DNA of 64,000 nucleotides. It comes from Theocolax elegans (Eukaryota; Arthropoda; Insecta; Hymenoptera; Cerocephalidae). Positions 41,931-54,659 of the stretch are shown piece by piece. The stretch is taken from contig CM047431.1 of assembly GCA_026168455.1 (NCBI GenBank), positions 11,443,703 to 11,507,702 on the forward strand. The letters run 5' to 3'. Made by a program: the position numbers and the translations under genes. How positions within the stretch are numbered: position 1 is the stretch's first letter; every line of letters begins with the position of its first letter. Below the pieces are notes generated by a model. That model was not told where the DNA came from. It did no database searches and saw nothing but the letters and a program-made list of their open reading frames with translations.

Positions 41931-42634
41931 TACAGGGTGATCCAGAAACATAGGTAACATATATATATATTCCGATTCAGAAAATTAATTCGAGTATAAC
42001 CCCGTCGGAATTTTTAAAAAATATTAATTAGGCGAGGCGTAATTAATTTTTGAAATGGGCCAATCAGAGGCCGGATTAGGGAAGAAAGGTGAGCGGCGTT
42101 GCCGCGCGAGACTAATGCAACAGGTCAACGAGCGAAGCGGCCGAGGCGCCTGAACATAGCTAATGCGTATAGCAGAAGCGAAGATCGCGAAAGCGAATGA
42201 ATCGCAAAATATATTTTACGAGATTGATTGTATGAATAAAATGTACAATCAAGGAAATGATTTTTATTTAAGTTTGAATTAGACCGCAGACTAATAAATT
42301 CATTACTACTATTATTAATTTACTTACTAAATCTATAATACGCGTGCGTTATAAATATGAGATTATTACAGTTTTTAATCTCATCGTATTTACATTAATT
42401 TATTGAAACCTTTATGACGAATTTTAAGACAATAAAATTTTGAATTGAATTAAGTTTTGTGTACAATATAGCCAATAAATACGTTTACCATAAAGATATA
42501 TCGCTACATATTGGAAATATATTAATTAATTTTGCAAGTATATTGGCAATAATATTGATAGGTAAATAATTCCTAGTCCGTGTAAAATGAAATTTAGCTC
42601 AAGCCTCAATTCTCCGTTTAAAAAACATAATGCT

Positions 42635-42780
42635 ACCGCGAGCGCTCTCCGATGTTCGCGCACATCAAATTTTGTGCTCGCGGAGTAAGCCCGCCGCGGG
42701 CGCTCTCCGACGTTCGCGCTCATCAAATTTTGTACTCGCGGAGTAAGCCCGTCACGGACGCTCTCCGACGTCCGCACTGC
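42635..42780. repeat. ~57-bp GC-rich tandem repeat in left arm
   Basis: About 2.5 units containing GCGCTCTCCGA, GTTCGCGC and ATCAAATTTTGT then CTCGCGGAGTAAGCCCG. The mirror copy is at 45,172-45,317 in the right arm. Confidence 0.7.
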
Positions 42781-43359
42781 AAGAGCAAACGTGCTCGAAA
42801 AAAGTTACTTCGTTAAAATTACAATTCATTGTGTTTTAGACTTAATAAATATTTTGGAAAACTCGTTCCAAATGTTTAGCATATTAATAGCAATAGTCTG
42901 GCTGTTGAATTGAATTGAGTGTTCAATATACAAAATGCCAATGAATAACTTCCATAAATTCGTAATATATTGGTAATATATTAGCAATAATATTGCTAGT
43001 AAGTTAATTCCGAGTCCGTGTAAAATAAAATCTAGCTGAACCCTCGATGAAGTTTTATAATAGTCTGGGAATCATCTAGCTATAGTATATCTATAATATG
43101 TTTACGTTTACCAAATATTTTTAAACTGATTTTTTGTAATATATTAGTATATGCTGAACAAATCGATATCATTAAAATTAATTGGATCATATCTTTACTA
43201 AAAATCGGTATTATGAGAAATCGTGGATTTATGTCACGCATCTTAGTAATTATTCGGATGACCAAAGACAGACGTTCATTCACGTTTTCATCCACTTGAG
43301 GTAATAAAAGATCATCGATTCGTCGGTAGTATTAACAATTTGGAAGACACGAAACATAT

Positions 43360-43555
43360 TGGCGATATATTGATAATACTTTGGCAATATGTTGGCAACA
43401 TATTGGCAACATATTGGCAATACTTTGGCAACATATTGGCAACATATTGGCAATATATTGACAATATATTGGCAACATATTGGCAATACTTTGGCAACAT
43501 ATTGGCAATATATTGACAATACTTTGGCAACATATTGGCAATATATTGATAATAC
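43360..43555. repeat. 17-bp tandem repeat in left arm
   Basis: Units such as TTGGCAACATATTGGCA and TTGGCAATACTTTGGCA, also with GACAATA variants. Mirror copy at 44,397-44,592. Cys/Gln/Tyr-rich frames here come from the repeat and are not genes. Confidence 0.85.
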
Positions 43556-46016
43556 AAATAATAAATACCCGCGAAAAAAAATTAAAGTTTATATGAACTT
43601 TATATAAACTTTAGGTTTGGCTAAACTTGATATGGGGTTGGCCAACGAGACTGAGCCGAACTTGTGCAGTTGACTGTTCAAGTTTGGTGAAAATATATCA
43701 AATGTTCAGCTGAAATTCATATAAAGTTTTTATAAAGTTTTTTTACAATTACTGACAAATAAAATATAGTTTATACTAAGTTTAGCTGAACTCAATATTA
43801 ACGTGATAGCAAGTTCAGGTTTATAAAGTCATATAATGTTGATATCAACATACCCAAAGAAAAATTTTAAAAATCTTCTTTAACTGACATCAGTAAGAAT
43901 ACATCGGTTAGAAAACTGGTGAAAATAGATACATTGTGGTTTTTTAAATTTCTTTTTTCAGGTTATGTCTTCAAAACGAAGGAAATAGACAACACTTTTC
44001 AGTGACGGATTCGAATTTTTTGGAATATATCTCCGTTTTTCTAAGCGATGTATTCTTACTGATGTCAGTTAAAGAAGATTTTTAAAATTTTTCTTTGGGT
44101 ATGTTGATATCAACATTATATGACTTTATAAACCTGAACTTGCTATCACGTTAATATTGAGTTCAGCTAAACTTAGTATAAACTATATTTTATTTGTCAG
44201 TAATTGTAAAAAAACTTTATAAAAACTTTATATGAATTTCAGCTGAACATTTGATATATTTTCACCAAACTTGAACAGTCAACTGCACAAGTTCGGCTCA
44301 GTCTCGTTGGCCAACCCTATATCAAGTTTAGCCAAACCTAAAGTTTATATAAAGTTCATATAAACTTTAATTTTTTTTCGCGGGTATTTATTATTTGTAT
44401 TATCAATATATTGCCAATATGTTGCCAAAGTATTGTCAATATATTGCCAATATGTTGCCAAAGTATTGCCAATATGTTGCCAATATATTGTCAATATATT
44501 GCCAATATGTTGCCAATATGTTGCCAAAGTATTGCCAATATGTTGCCAATATGTTGCCAACATATTGCCAAAGTATTATCAATATATCGCCAATATGTTT
44601 CGTGTCTTCCAAATTGTTAATACTACCGACGAATCGATGATCTTTTATTACCTCAAGTGGATGAAAACGTGAATGAACGTCTGTCTTTGGTCATCCGAAT
44701 AATTACTAAGATGCGTGACATAAATCCACGATTTCTCATAATACCGATTTTTAGTAAAGATATGATCCAATTAATTTTAATGATATCGATTTGTTCAGCA
44801 TATACTAATATATTACAAAAAATCAGTTTAAAAATATTTGGTAAACGTAAACATATTATAGATATACTATAGCTAGATGATTCCCAGACTATTATAAAAC
44901 TTCATCGAGGGTTCAGCTAGATTTTATTTTACACGGACTCGGAATTAACTTACTAGCAATATTATTGCTAATATATTACCAATATATTACGAATTTATGG
45001 AAGTTATTCATTGGCATTTTGTATATTGAACACTCAATTCAATTCAACAGCCAGACTATTGCTATTAATATGCTAAACATTTGGAACGAGTTTTCCAAAA
45101 TATTTATTAAGTCTAAAACACAATGAATTGTAATTTTAACGAAGTAACTTTTTTCGAGCACGTTTGCTCTTGCAGTGCGGACGTCGGAGAGCGTCCGTGA
45201 CGGGCTTACTCCGCGAGTACAAAATTTGATGAGCGCGAACGTCGGAGAGCGCCCGCGGCGGGCTTACTCCGCGAGCACAAAATTTGATGTGCGCGAACAT
45301 CGGAGAGCGCTCGCGGTAGCATTATGTTTTTTAAACGGAGAATTGAGGCTTGAGCTAAATTTCATTTTACACGGACTAGGAATTATTTACCTATCAATAT
45401 TATTGCCAATATACTTGCAAAATTAATTAATATATTTCCAATATGTAGCGATATATCTTTATGGTAAACGTATTTATTGGCTATATTGTACACAAAACTT
45501 AATTCAATTCAAAATTTTATTGTCTTAAAATTCGTCATAAAGGTTTCAATAAATTAATGTAAATACGATGAGATTAAAAACTGTAATAATCTCATATTTA
45601 TAACGCACGCGTATTATAGATTTAGTAAGTAAATTAATAATAGTAGTAATGAATTTATTAGTCTGCGGTCTAATTCAAACTTAAATAAAAATCATTTCCT
45701 TGATTGTACATTTTATTCATACAATCAATCTCGTAAAATATATTTTGCGATTCATTCGCTTTCGCGATCTTCGCTTCTGCTATACGCATTAGCTATGTTC
45801 AGGCGCCTCGGCCGCTTCGCTCGTTGACCTGTTGCATTAGTCTCGCGCGGCAACGCCGCTCACCTTTCTTCCCTAATCCGGCCTCTGATTGGCCCATTTC
45901 AAAAATTAATTACGCCTCGCCTAATTAATATTTTTTAAAAATTCCGACGGGGTTATACTCGAATTAATTTTCTGAATCGGAATATATATATATGTTACCT
46001 ATGTTTCTGGATCACC

Positions 46017-46019
<3 letters not shown>

Positions 46020-46051
<32 letters not shown>

Positions 46052-46440
46052 TAATAAATCAAAAATAAAATTTTAATTTTTTTATCCACTTTTCTCACTC
46101 ATTTCACACCTTTGTAATAGAGTATGATGAAAAATGTGTGAAAACGTATATTTAAATGTGATAAAAAAGCAGATCGAATCATCAAATAATATATATATTA
46201 CATTAAAATATATTATTAATGTTATTAAAAATTATTTGACTGACAGTACTGATTTAGTCTATGTTAGTATTACTGTGACCACTTTATTTTAACATTATTT
46301 ATGTATGTAGTAACTATTATTTATTATTAATTACTTATAATATTACTTATAGGTATGTTCCTAATATAATAATTTAATTTGGTACAAAAATATACAAAAA
46401 TTGGAGTACTGGCAAAAGTACTGATACACTTTTTTAATAA
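46020..46440. other. (TA)n tract and AT-rich sequence
   Basis: A TA dinucleotide run at 46,020-46,048, then the diverged direct copy of 41,100-41,335 at about 46,075-46,285. No gene is seen. Confidence 0.5.
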
Positions 46441-47266
46441 TTTATCCTGTAATTAGTTGATTTATCCCGGAATACCTCAGCAATTCCTGAATATCCAGGT
46501 AAATCCCGTAATTAGTGGAGTTCTCCCGAAATACCTCAGAAATTCCCGAAATATTCAGGAAATCCCGTAATTGGTGGAGTTATTCCGGAATAGCTCAGAC
46601 ATTTCCAAAATATCCAGGAAATCCCGGAATTAGTGGAGTTATCCAGAAATAACTCAGAAATTCCTGAAATATCCAGGAAATCCCGTGATTAGTGGAGTTA
46701 TCACGGAATACCTCCGAAATTCCCGAAATATCGAGGAAATCCTATAATTAGTGCAGTTATCCCGAAATAACTCACATATTTCCGAAATATACAGGAAATC
46801 CCAAAATTAGTGAAGTTATCCGAGCATATATCAGAAATTCCTGAAATATCGAGGAAATCCCGTAATTAGTGGAGTTATCCCGGAATACCTCAAAAATTTC
46901 AGAAATATCGAGGAAATCCCGTAATTAGTGAAGTATCACGAAATAACTCACAACATTCCGAAATCTCCAGGAAATCCCAAAAATAGTGAAGTTATACCGG
47001 CATACCTCAGAAATTCCCGAAATATCGAGGAAATCCCGTAATTAGTGAAGATATCCCGACACATCCAGGAAATCCCAAAATTCGTGAAATTATCCCGGCA
47101 TACCTCAAAAATGACCGAAATATTAAGAAAATCTCGAAATTGGTGGAGTTATCCCGGAATACATAAAAAATTCCCGAAATATCCAGAAAATCCCGTAATT
47201 ACTGAAGTTATCCCGACATAACTCAGAAATTCCCAAAATATCCACTAAATCCCAAAATTAGTGAAG
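46441..47266. repeat. ~59-bp minisatellite, first block
   Basis: About 14 units with consensus phrases ATCCCGTAATTAGTGGAGTT, ATCCCGGAATACCTCAGAAA and TTCCCGAAATATCCAGGAA. TCCCG recurs about every 20 bp inside each unit, so the 59-bp unit is itself three diverged ~20-bp subunits. It continues at 49,513 after the inserted transposon. Confidence 0.9.
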
Positions 47267-47270
47267 TTAA

Positions 47271-49508
47271 GGGGTTATCCTGATTTAGAACGTTCAAAAA
47301 ATCGATTTTTTTATTGCTTAAATCTATTCCTTATATGTATAAGAACATATATCCGAAGTTATAGAGTCGGATTCGTAGTATTTCCGAAGATACAGCACTA
47401 AACTCCTCCCCTCGTCTCTAAACTCGAAACTATATACCTGAAAAGGTTCAACAGCTGTTCGAAATAATATTTTGCTGTCATAGAAGCGTCTTTCGAACCT
47501 TAGTATGTGTCATCGGTATATAATCTGTGTGTACCTGCTTCCTATAGAGCTGTTTGTGGCGTAACGTTTAGTTCAGCTCTGACTATTGACGAGTGCGCTT
47601 CAATATAATCATGTCTAGTTAGCCGAAAAGTGACAAATCGAGTAGTAATCGTGCTGCAAAATCACGGAAACGAAAAGTAATTAATATAATTTGCGTAATT
47701 TGCAGATCTTGCAAACAAAATATACAATTTTCAGAGAGCGGACATCGAGGCTTAGGTTTCAAAATTGTATTATCGTGTATGTGTGGTCATAGAGAAATAA
47801 ATTCAGGACCTTTAAAAACACTGGATTCGAAATAAATAGACGAATTGTTTTTGTTATGAGGCTTTTCGGTGTTGGACGAGAAGGTATCAATGTGTTTTGT
47901 GGACTTATGGATATATGTCAAGGTTTAGCAAAATCAACGTATGATCAAATTGTGCAGCATTTATATACAACGTCAAAATCAATGTTCAAAAGCGTTTGTG
48001 AAAAAGCTGTCAAAGAAGAGAAAGAAAAAAATATAGAACATGATAGATCTGCTGATTGTTTGAAAGTTTCTGGCGATGGACCCTGGAAAAAACGAGGTTT
48101 TACTTCATTGTTTGGTGTTACAACGCTCATTGCATATTACTTTGGCAAAGTAGTTGACCTTATTGTAAAAAGTACATATTGTCATTCATGTGCTTTACAA
48201 AAGAATATATTAGACGACGAAGAATTTGAAGAATGGTATAATGATCATAAAGAATCATGCTCTTCAAATCACGATGGTTCAGCAGGGAAGATGGAGGTAG
48301 AAAAAGGCGAAAAAGGCTGTGATGGCAACGCTGGATTATTATTTTTCAACTGATGAATCTCCTCGTCACGAGAATTGTCCGACAGGCACTGACAGCTGGT
48401 GTGAATGGCGTAAAGCCGAAACTACGAATAGTCTTGCATTCTTCAAACATTCTGCTCGATTGATAGACGAAAAAGTGGAGAAACATATTCATCCAATCTA
48501 CGAAGAACTTTCGAATGACGATCTCATGACGCGATGCTTAGGTGGACACACGCAAAATTTGAACGAATCGTTCAACTCCATTGTCTGGCGCATAACTCCG
48601 AAACATCTCAATTCTGGTCAAAAAATCGTAGAAATTGCTGCGTATATGGCTGCAGGAATTCAATGAAGGATATTCAGCAGTTCTGCATACCATGCAATTA
48701 CTCAATTTGAAAATTGGCCAGCAATGTAAAATGTTTGCGGATAATGTCGACATACAACGGATTGAACGAGAAAGACGACGTTCGTCTCTTTCCAGTAAGG
48801 AAGCTCGTATGGCCCGTAGACTTGAACAACTTCAACAAAATGAGTTCCATGAGGAAGCTGAAGGTCTATTGTATAGCGCAGGAATAGCTGATTAGCGAAT
48901 TATTGCCGTAAGTAGTCGAAAATTAACATTTTTCCAGTTCATAAACTTTAAAGCGCTTTTTCTCGAGTTTTTGTTTTTCCACTTTTTCTAAACTGGCGGT
49001 CATGTTTGCAAAAAAAATAAATAAGCCATCGTAACGATCCGAAGTTTTTTAGCTTCAGTTTTATCTACTCTTCAATATGAACCAAAAAGATTTTTGGAAA
49101 TAAATTTCTAAAAGACTTTTTCAGCACATTGAAGAGATTTTTTTTTCTCGTAAAAAGCACTTATCGCTTCAAATGCGAAAAAAATTTCAAATTTCACAAT
49201 TTCTTCGGATTTTTGTTGGTTTAAATAGAAAATACATGTATGAATATGAAATTTTTTTTTGACTTTCTGTTTCAGATCAAGATTAAGAGCTCTATCCCGC
49301 CAATAGAAGACTCGGATTATGGATTGCCCAACAAATGTGCCTAATAATCGGCTGCATTTTGATATTTTTATTTAAAAAAGTTTCTTTATAATGTTCAATT
49401 ATATAATAAAATATTCCTGAAAGTTCTCTGGAGTTGGTTATTTTTTACTATCTTAAAAAAATTCCCTAAAAAACGGGTTTTTTAGGCCTTTCAAAGCAGG
49501 ATACCCCC
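47271..49508 (+). mobile_element. Kolobok/Mutator-like DNA transposon inside the minisatellite
   Basis: Left end GGGGTTATCCTG, right end CAGGATACCCCC, an imperfect inverted pair with T/A-rich extension. Flanking TTAA (47,267-47,270) and TCAA (49,509-49,512) fit a Kolobok-type TTAA target with one change. Minisatellite lies on both sides. It carries a transposase pseudogene. Kolobok versus Mutator assignment rests on the TTAA-like flank and G-rich ends and needs database comparison. Confidence 0.6.
47607..48895 (+). pseudogene. Mutator-like transposase, internally deleted
   Basis: An N-terminal Cys-containing region (CVICRSCK, then CMCGH) begins near 47,610, with a stop near 47,835. The 47,856-48,353 frame has FCGLMDI, GDGPWKKRGFTSL, then CHSCAL and SSNHDGSAGKME, typical of the Mutator-like transposase domain found in many insect proteins. 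It then leads out of frame into 48,319-48,666 (ENCPTG, SWCEWRK, LSNDDLMTRCLGG, TQNLNESFNSIVW) and a third frame at 48,635-48,895. The stretch that normally lies between GS.G.ME and CP.G (over 100 residues, including a GDGD-like motif) is missing, so it cannot be active. Confidence 0.7.
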
Positions 49509-49512
49509 TCAA

Positions 49513-51105
49513 CCCGGCATACTTCAGAAATTATATAAATATTTAGAAAATCCAGAAATTAGTGGAGTTATCCCGAGAAATCCCAATATTAGTGAAGTTA
49601 TCCCTGTGTACCTCAGAAATTCCCGAAATATCAAAGGAATCCCGTAATTAGTGAACTTATCCCGACATATCCAGGTAAATCCCGTAATTAGTGGAGTTCT
49701 CCCGAAATACCTCAGAAATTCCCGAAATAGTCAGGAAATCCCATAATTAGTGAAGTTATCCCGACATATCCAGAAATCCCAAAATTAGTGAAGATATCCA
49801 GTCATACCTCAAAAATTACTGAAATTTTAAGAAAATCTCGTAATTGGTGGAGTTATCGCGGAATACATAAAAAATTTCCGAAATATCGAACAAATCGCGT
49901 AATTAGTAAAGTTATCCCGAAAAACCCTGGAAATCCCTCATTTAGTGAATTTATCCCGAAATACCATAGAAAATTCCGAAACAACCAGAGAATCCCGAAA
50001 TTGGTGGAGTTATCCGGGAATACGTCAGAAAATCCCGAAACATCCAGGAAATATCAAAATTAGGGAATTTATTCCGAAATACCACAGAAAATCCCGAAAC
50101 ATCGAGGTAATCCCTCAACAAGCGAATTTATCTCGAAATACCACAGAAAATACCGAAACATCCAGGAAATCCCTGAATAAGTTAATATATCCGGAAATAC
50201 CACAGAAAATCCTAAAATACCACATAAAAATCCCGAAATACCACAGAAAATCCTAAAACACCCAGAAAATCACGAAATTGGTGGAGCTATCCCGGAATAC
50301 CTCTGAAAATCCCGATACAACCAGGAAATCACGAAATTTGTGGATTTATTCCGGAAAACATCAGAAACTCCCGAAATACGACAGAAATTCCAAAACATCC
50401 AGGAAATCACGAAATTAGTGGAATTCTCCCGTAATACCACCGAAAATCCCGTAACATCCAGTATATCCCTGAATTAGTTAATATATTCGGAAATTTGTGG
50501 ATTTATCTCGGAAACCTTAGAAAATCCCGAAACACCCAGGTAATCCCTCAATTAGTGAATTTATCCCGAAATACCACAGAGAATCCCGAAACTTCCAGGA
50601 AATCCCTGAATTATTTAATATATCCGGAAATAACACCGATACTCCCGAAACATCCAGGAAATCACGAAATTAGTGGAGTTTTCCCGAAATACCACAGAAA
50701 ATCACGAAACATCCAGGATATCATAACATTATTATAGTTATCCCGGAATACCACAGAAAATCACGAAACATCCAAGAAATCCCGAAAGTGGTTGAGTTTT
50801 CCCGGAGTACGTCAGAAAATCCCGAAACATCCAAGAAATCCTGAAATTGGTGAACTTATTCCGAAATACCATAGAAAATACGAAAACATCCAGGAAATCC
50901 CGAAATTGGTGGATTTAATCCGGAATACCTCAGAAAATCTCTGAATTAGTTAATCTATCCGAAAATAACACCGAAAATTCCGAAACATCCAGGAAATCCT
51001 GAAATTAGGGTATTTATCCCAGAATAAGTAGAAACTCCCGATACATCCAGCATATTCCGAAATTAGTGGATTTTTCCCGAAATAACACAGAAATTCCCGA
51101 AAAGG
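49513..51105. repeat. ~59-bp minisatellite, second block
   Basis: About 27 more units of the same repeat, more variable, with many units reading CACAGAAAATCCCGAAACATC. A hydrophilic Asn/Arg/Lys-rich frame through it is an artefact of the period. Confidence 0.88.
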
Positions 51106-52290
51106 TGATAGTAAATGAGACAAAGCACATTATTAGGGATAACCAGGAAGGAGAGGATAGGACAGCAAAATAGGAAGAAAGAATTGTCAACAGGAGTTGA
51201 GAGTTTAGGGGAACACTAACCTTCCCAACTTTAAATAAAATAAACAGATAATAATAACCTCCTACGGCTTAACGACTTACCTGTAACAATTCCTCGGGAG
51301 CTCCAGGTCAATCCCACGGCAGGCCACCGTCGGAGGAGTTCCACTACGTCGGCAGTAGTCGGTTGAATCGTCTTCTTGACGGCTGGAAGAGAGACGCAGT
51401 CGTACGAAGACGGCCGATCGCACGGACAAACTATACGTGCTATTATTCGATCGTCTTTTCGATAATTCTTGGTGTGAGAGCAGAGCGTGGCAGCGAGTAG
51501 AGAATTTATCAATCGGCTGCAGTTTTGAAAGGTGAGTGCGTATTGTGCACTTTTCCCTTTTCTTTTATCGGTCGCGAATTCCCGGTCTGCGCGTGTGTGT
51601 GTGCACGTATTATTCCCCGCCATCTTACTGTTTTCGATTCTCTCCCGCGTTTTCCCTCTTTCCCCTACGCTACGCTAAGTGATTACATCACCCTAATTAA
51701 TTATTTGAGATTAGCAAGCGACTGGTGCCCGAATCCAGTTGTAAATCATTTTGTTATTTTTAGAATAAATATTATCATTAATTTTATAAGCTCCCCGTGT
51801 ATTTATTTTTTTATTTTATTTCTAATAAAAAAACTAGGAGATTTGGTTTCTTTGAGATTTATTTGGATTGTTGTGCAAATTTAATTTTACAAATTTATTT
51901 GCCTTCCCCCTCCTTAAAGGTAACTAATATGATTATACTTATATTGCTTATTTGCTTAAATTAACCATTTATTTTCGTTTTTACTTCCCTTGGACACTTA
52001 AATAAATTTAATCTAATTTATTGCTTATTTAACTAATACAATAAAATTAATTAATTAATATTTAGCTTTGAATAACCAATGCACCTCTGTTTTTTTTCTC
52101 TTTCTCTCTCTCGAAATACCTGCTTGTAAAATAAGTCTGTAAATTTTAAGTGAATTGGAAATAATTGAGCTGTAGTTAGTAATTAATTAAGTAATTAACC
52201 TCCTCTTGAAAGAATTACATACATTTAAGATATTCTTCTCTCCTGTTTAGAGTAAACAGTTATAAAAAAAAGGTATTATTCCCTATCCAC
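51106..52290 (+). other. probable 5' end (LTR and leader) of second gypsy element
   Basis: A GC-richer block (51,250-51,560) contains a strong splice-donor-like sequence GAAAG/GTGAGTGCG near 51,531. At about 51,722 TGGTGCCCGAATCC resembles a PBS, a few bases after TTAGCA that could be the LTR end. I could not define the LTR start or find a second LTR. The rest, to 52,290, is AT-rich leader. Confidence 0.35.
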
Positions 52291-54580
52291 AATGAACTCT
52301 TTAGGAACCCCCACTAGCAATTTAATGATGGTAGACTCCCAAGTTGGTATTAATTAAAATAATTAAAAGGAGTATTAATAATACCTCAGACGGCCACATT
52401 GTTCAATACGCATTACGCGCAAGATTGAACATAGATAGCGATGCAATGATTCTAAGAGATAGATTAGAAAGATATGAAATCAGGAAATATTTTGGCGAGG
52501 ACGCAGCAATATGGAATCCAAGATATGACGAGGTAGACCCCAATATAGAAATAGACCTCCACGAATTATCAGTGTCCAGAGCTACGAATATGAGTTCCCT
52601 AAGACAAATAGATGACTCAAGGAATTACAGAGACAGATCAAATCTCCCAACAGGACAAACACGAGGACCATTTAGAGATCCCATCTTGCTAAAGGAAGAA
52701 AATATTGGATGTAACCAAACAAATCGAGAACAAATTCCAGTAACAAGAAATAGTAGCAGGAATTCTCTAGAGGAAGAGATCCCGGAATTTAGGACGCGGC
52801 AAAATCTAATAGATCGTATTAGATTAATTAACCTTGAATCCCAGACCCTTTCACATCGACCCCAAGCTCAATCTACCCGTTACCAATTAAGTCCCATCTC
52901 AAGAAATGATATCTCCTCTCCAATGGACCTGACACATTCGGTAGCTCCAGAATTACAAGTTACGATGCCAAACTTATCAAGTACAACACTCGGGATAAAT
53001 TCAACTTCGTACTAGCCGATACAGACAATGGCAACATCCTATATAACAGGGGAACCACGGTCGAATAACCCGTTTATAAATCCAAGAGATCGACTGGAAA
53101 CGTGTTCCTCGACCACATTTGTACCGATATCAAGCTGTACGGTGCAACCTTCGCCTTTCAGACTGGTAACCCAGCAATCAAATGAACAGGGAAGTGGGAT
53201 TATAACAAGTAGACAAAGGAACCCGGATAACTCAAACCATACAAGGACGGTTCGTTAGGAAATCGAGCCAACGATACAGGAACAAGACGGAAGACTAACT
53301 AGTGAATAAGAGAGAACACGACAGCCAACCCACACACAAGTCCCAGATCCCAGTTATATACCAAATCCAAAACCAACGAAATTCCTAATTACCCTTATCC
53401 CCGCAACCCCTATATAAACCCATAACATCACACACCATCACAAATCCCCTTTGGCAGCTACTCCCAGGCAAGTTTTGAGAATGTAATGTTTATGAGGGAA
53501 AAACACACAGTAGATATTCTTTCTAGATGGCACATTCAATTTAAAGGATCCAAGAAGAACGAACCGGACATATTCCTAAGGAATATGGAGGATTGCATGG
53601 AGGCACATGGTTTTAGCCTAGACGAAATAATGAAGGCAATGCCATCAATTTTAGACGACGAAGCATGAGAGTGGTTTCGCAGAGAGAAAAAATATTGGAA
53701 TAATTTTGAGGACTTTGCAGAAGCTCTTCGTCTGCAGTATGGTGGGAAAGACACACAATCCCACATTAGACAGACAATTGAATTGCGCACACAAAGACCA
53801 AAGGAAGATATATTCACCTACCTAACTAAGTTGCGTGGACTCTTGGATCAAGTAAAACCCACAATGTCTATACAGGAACAATTGGACCGATCATATAGGA
53901 ATATGCATCCAATTTATAGACAACGTACTGAAAGACGCGATTTTTGTTCATTCACTGAACTACAAAAATTAGGGAAAAAGGATGAAGCACGAAGAATGTT
54001 GGATGAAGCATATAAGCCTCCGCCAATATTAAAAAACTACGGTCTGTCAAAGTACTCATATGTAGAACAAGAACAGAAATCTAAGAAATTGTCAGCAATA
54101 TTATCTACCCCACAAAAACCCCAAGAAAAACCCACCTATACCCAGAAACTATCCACACCCCCTCCCAGCCCCAAAACGAAAAGCAAAACCTACCCAAGCT
54201 CAACTCCTAATTATAGATCGGACGTGGATAAAAGAAAAATGGAAAAACAAAATATTCCCCAGAAAAATTACGGTCGCAGCTACAAAAACCAAAATTGGAC
54301 ACCTAAAACCTCGGAAAAAGAACAAGTTTATCCGAGAAAACCACTATCCCCACCATATAGAGGAAACTTCAACCCAAACCAAGAATACTCATGAAGGGCA
54401 AGGAACATAAGTCCCAGGAATAAAGTAAAAGATCCCTGCTTCAGATGTGAAAAAATGGGACATTGGGTAGCAGAATGCCCAGAACCAAGGAAATGTTTTG
54501 GTTGTGGCCAAACAGGTGTAAGCAGTAAATACTGCGAAAAATGCTACAATAATCAGGGAAACTTCAATCAGAGGAAATAG
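52291..54580 (+). pseudogene. gag: gag of second gypsy element, decayed
   Basis: An ATG at 52,291 begins a frame that shifts by 52,344. 52,344-53,015 and 53,028-53,258 are polar, Ser/Asn/Arg-rich N-terminal parts separated by a stop. A capsid-like region begins near 53,480 (FKGSKKNEPDIFLRNMEDCM), is broken by a TGA at 53,666, and continues at 53,783-54,394 (ELRTQRPKEDIFTYLTKLRG). Two zinc knuckles follow near 54,437-54,535: CFRCEKMGHWVAEC intact and CFGCGQTGVSSKYC with the His replaced. Several stops make it a pseudogene. Confidence 0.75.
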
Positions 54581-54659
54581 AGGGCCATATTTCCTCAACA
54601 TTTGCCCCACACAGAAGAATCCCATGAACCCCAATCTTTATATCTTTATTGTTATCTAA

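Larger units (their letters stand above)
41933..46019. mobile_element. 4,087-bp palindromic element with mariner-like ends
   Basis: Begins CAGGGTGATCCAGAAACATA and ends with its exact reverse complement, with TA outside (41,931-41,932; 46,020-46,021). Every position x on the left pairs with 87,952 minus x on the right from 41,933 to about 43,919, with no indel. I saw one mismatch near 43,635 and a few at the inner edge. The spacer is 43,920-44,032 (113 nt). There is no transposase. Paired frames in the two arms (for example at 42,526-42,777 and 45,175-45,426) are identical because the arms are. The ends suggest mobilisation by a Tc1/mariner transposase. Confidence 0.85.

Noticed and set aside
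43280..44672. Overlapping Cys/Gln/Tyr-rich frames on both strands of the palindrome
   Set aside because: Produced by a 17-bp repeat that cycles through all frames; mirror copies in both arms are identical for structural, not coding, reasons.
46441..51105. CRISPR-like array of regular repeats
   Set aside because: Units are contiguous tandem repeats without unique spacers, in an insect genome; it is a minisatellite.
51231..51623. 130-codon minus-strand frame near the second gypsy element
   Set aside because: No domain, lies in probable LTR or leader sequence on the strand opposite to the element's genes.
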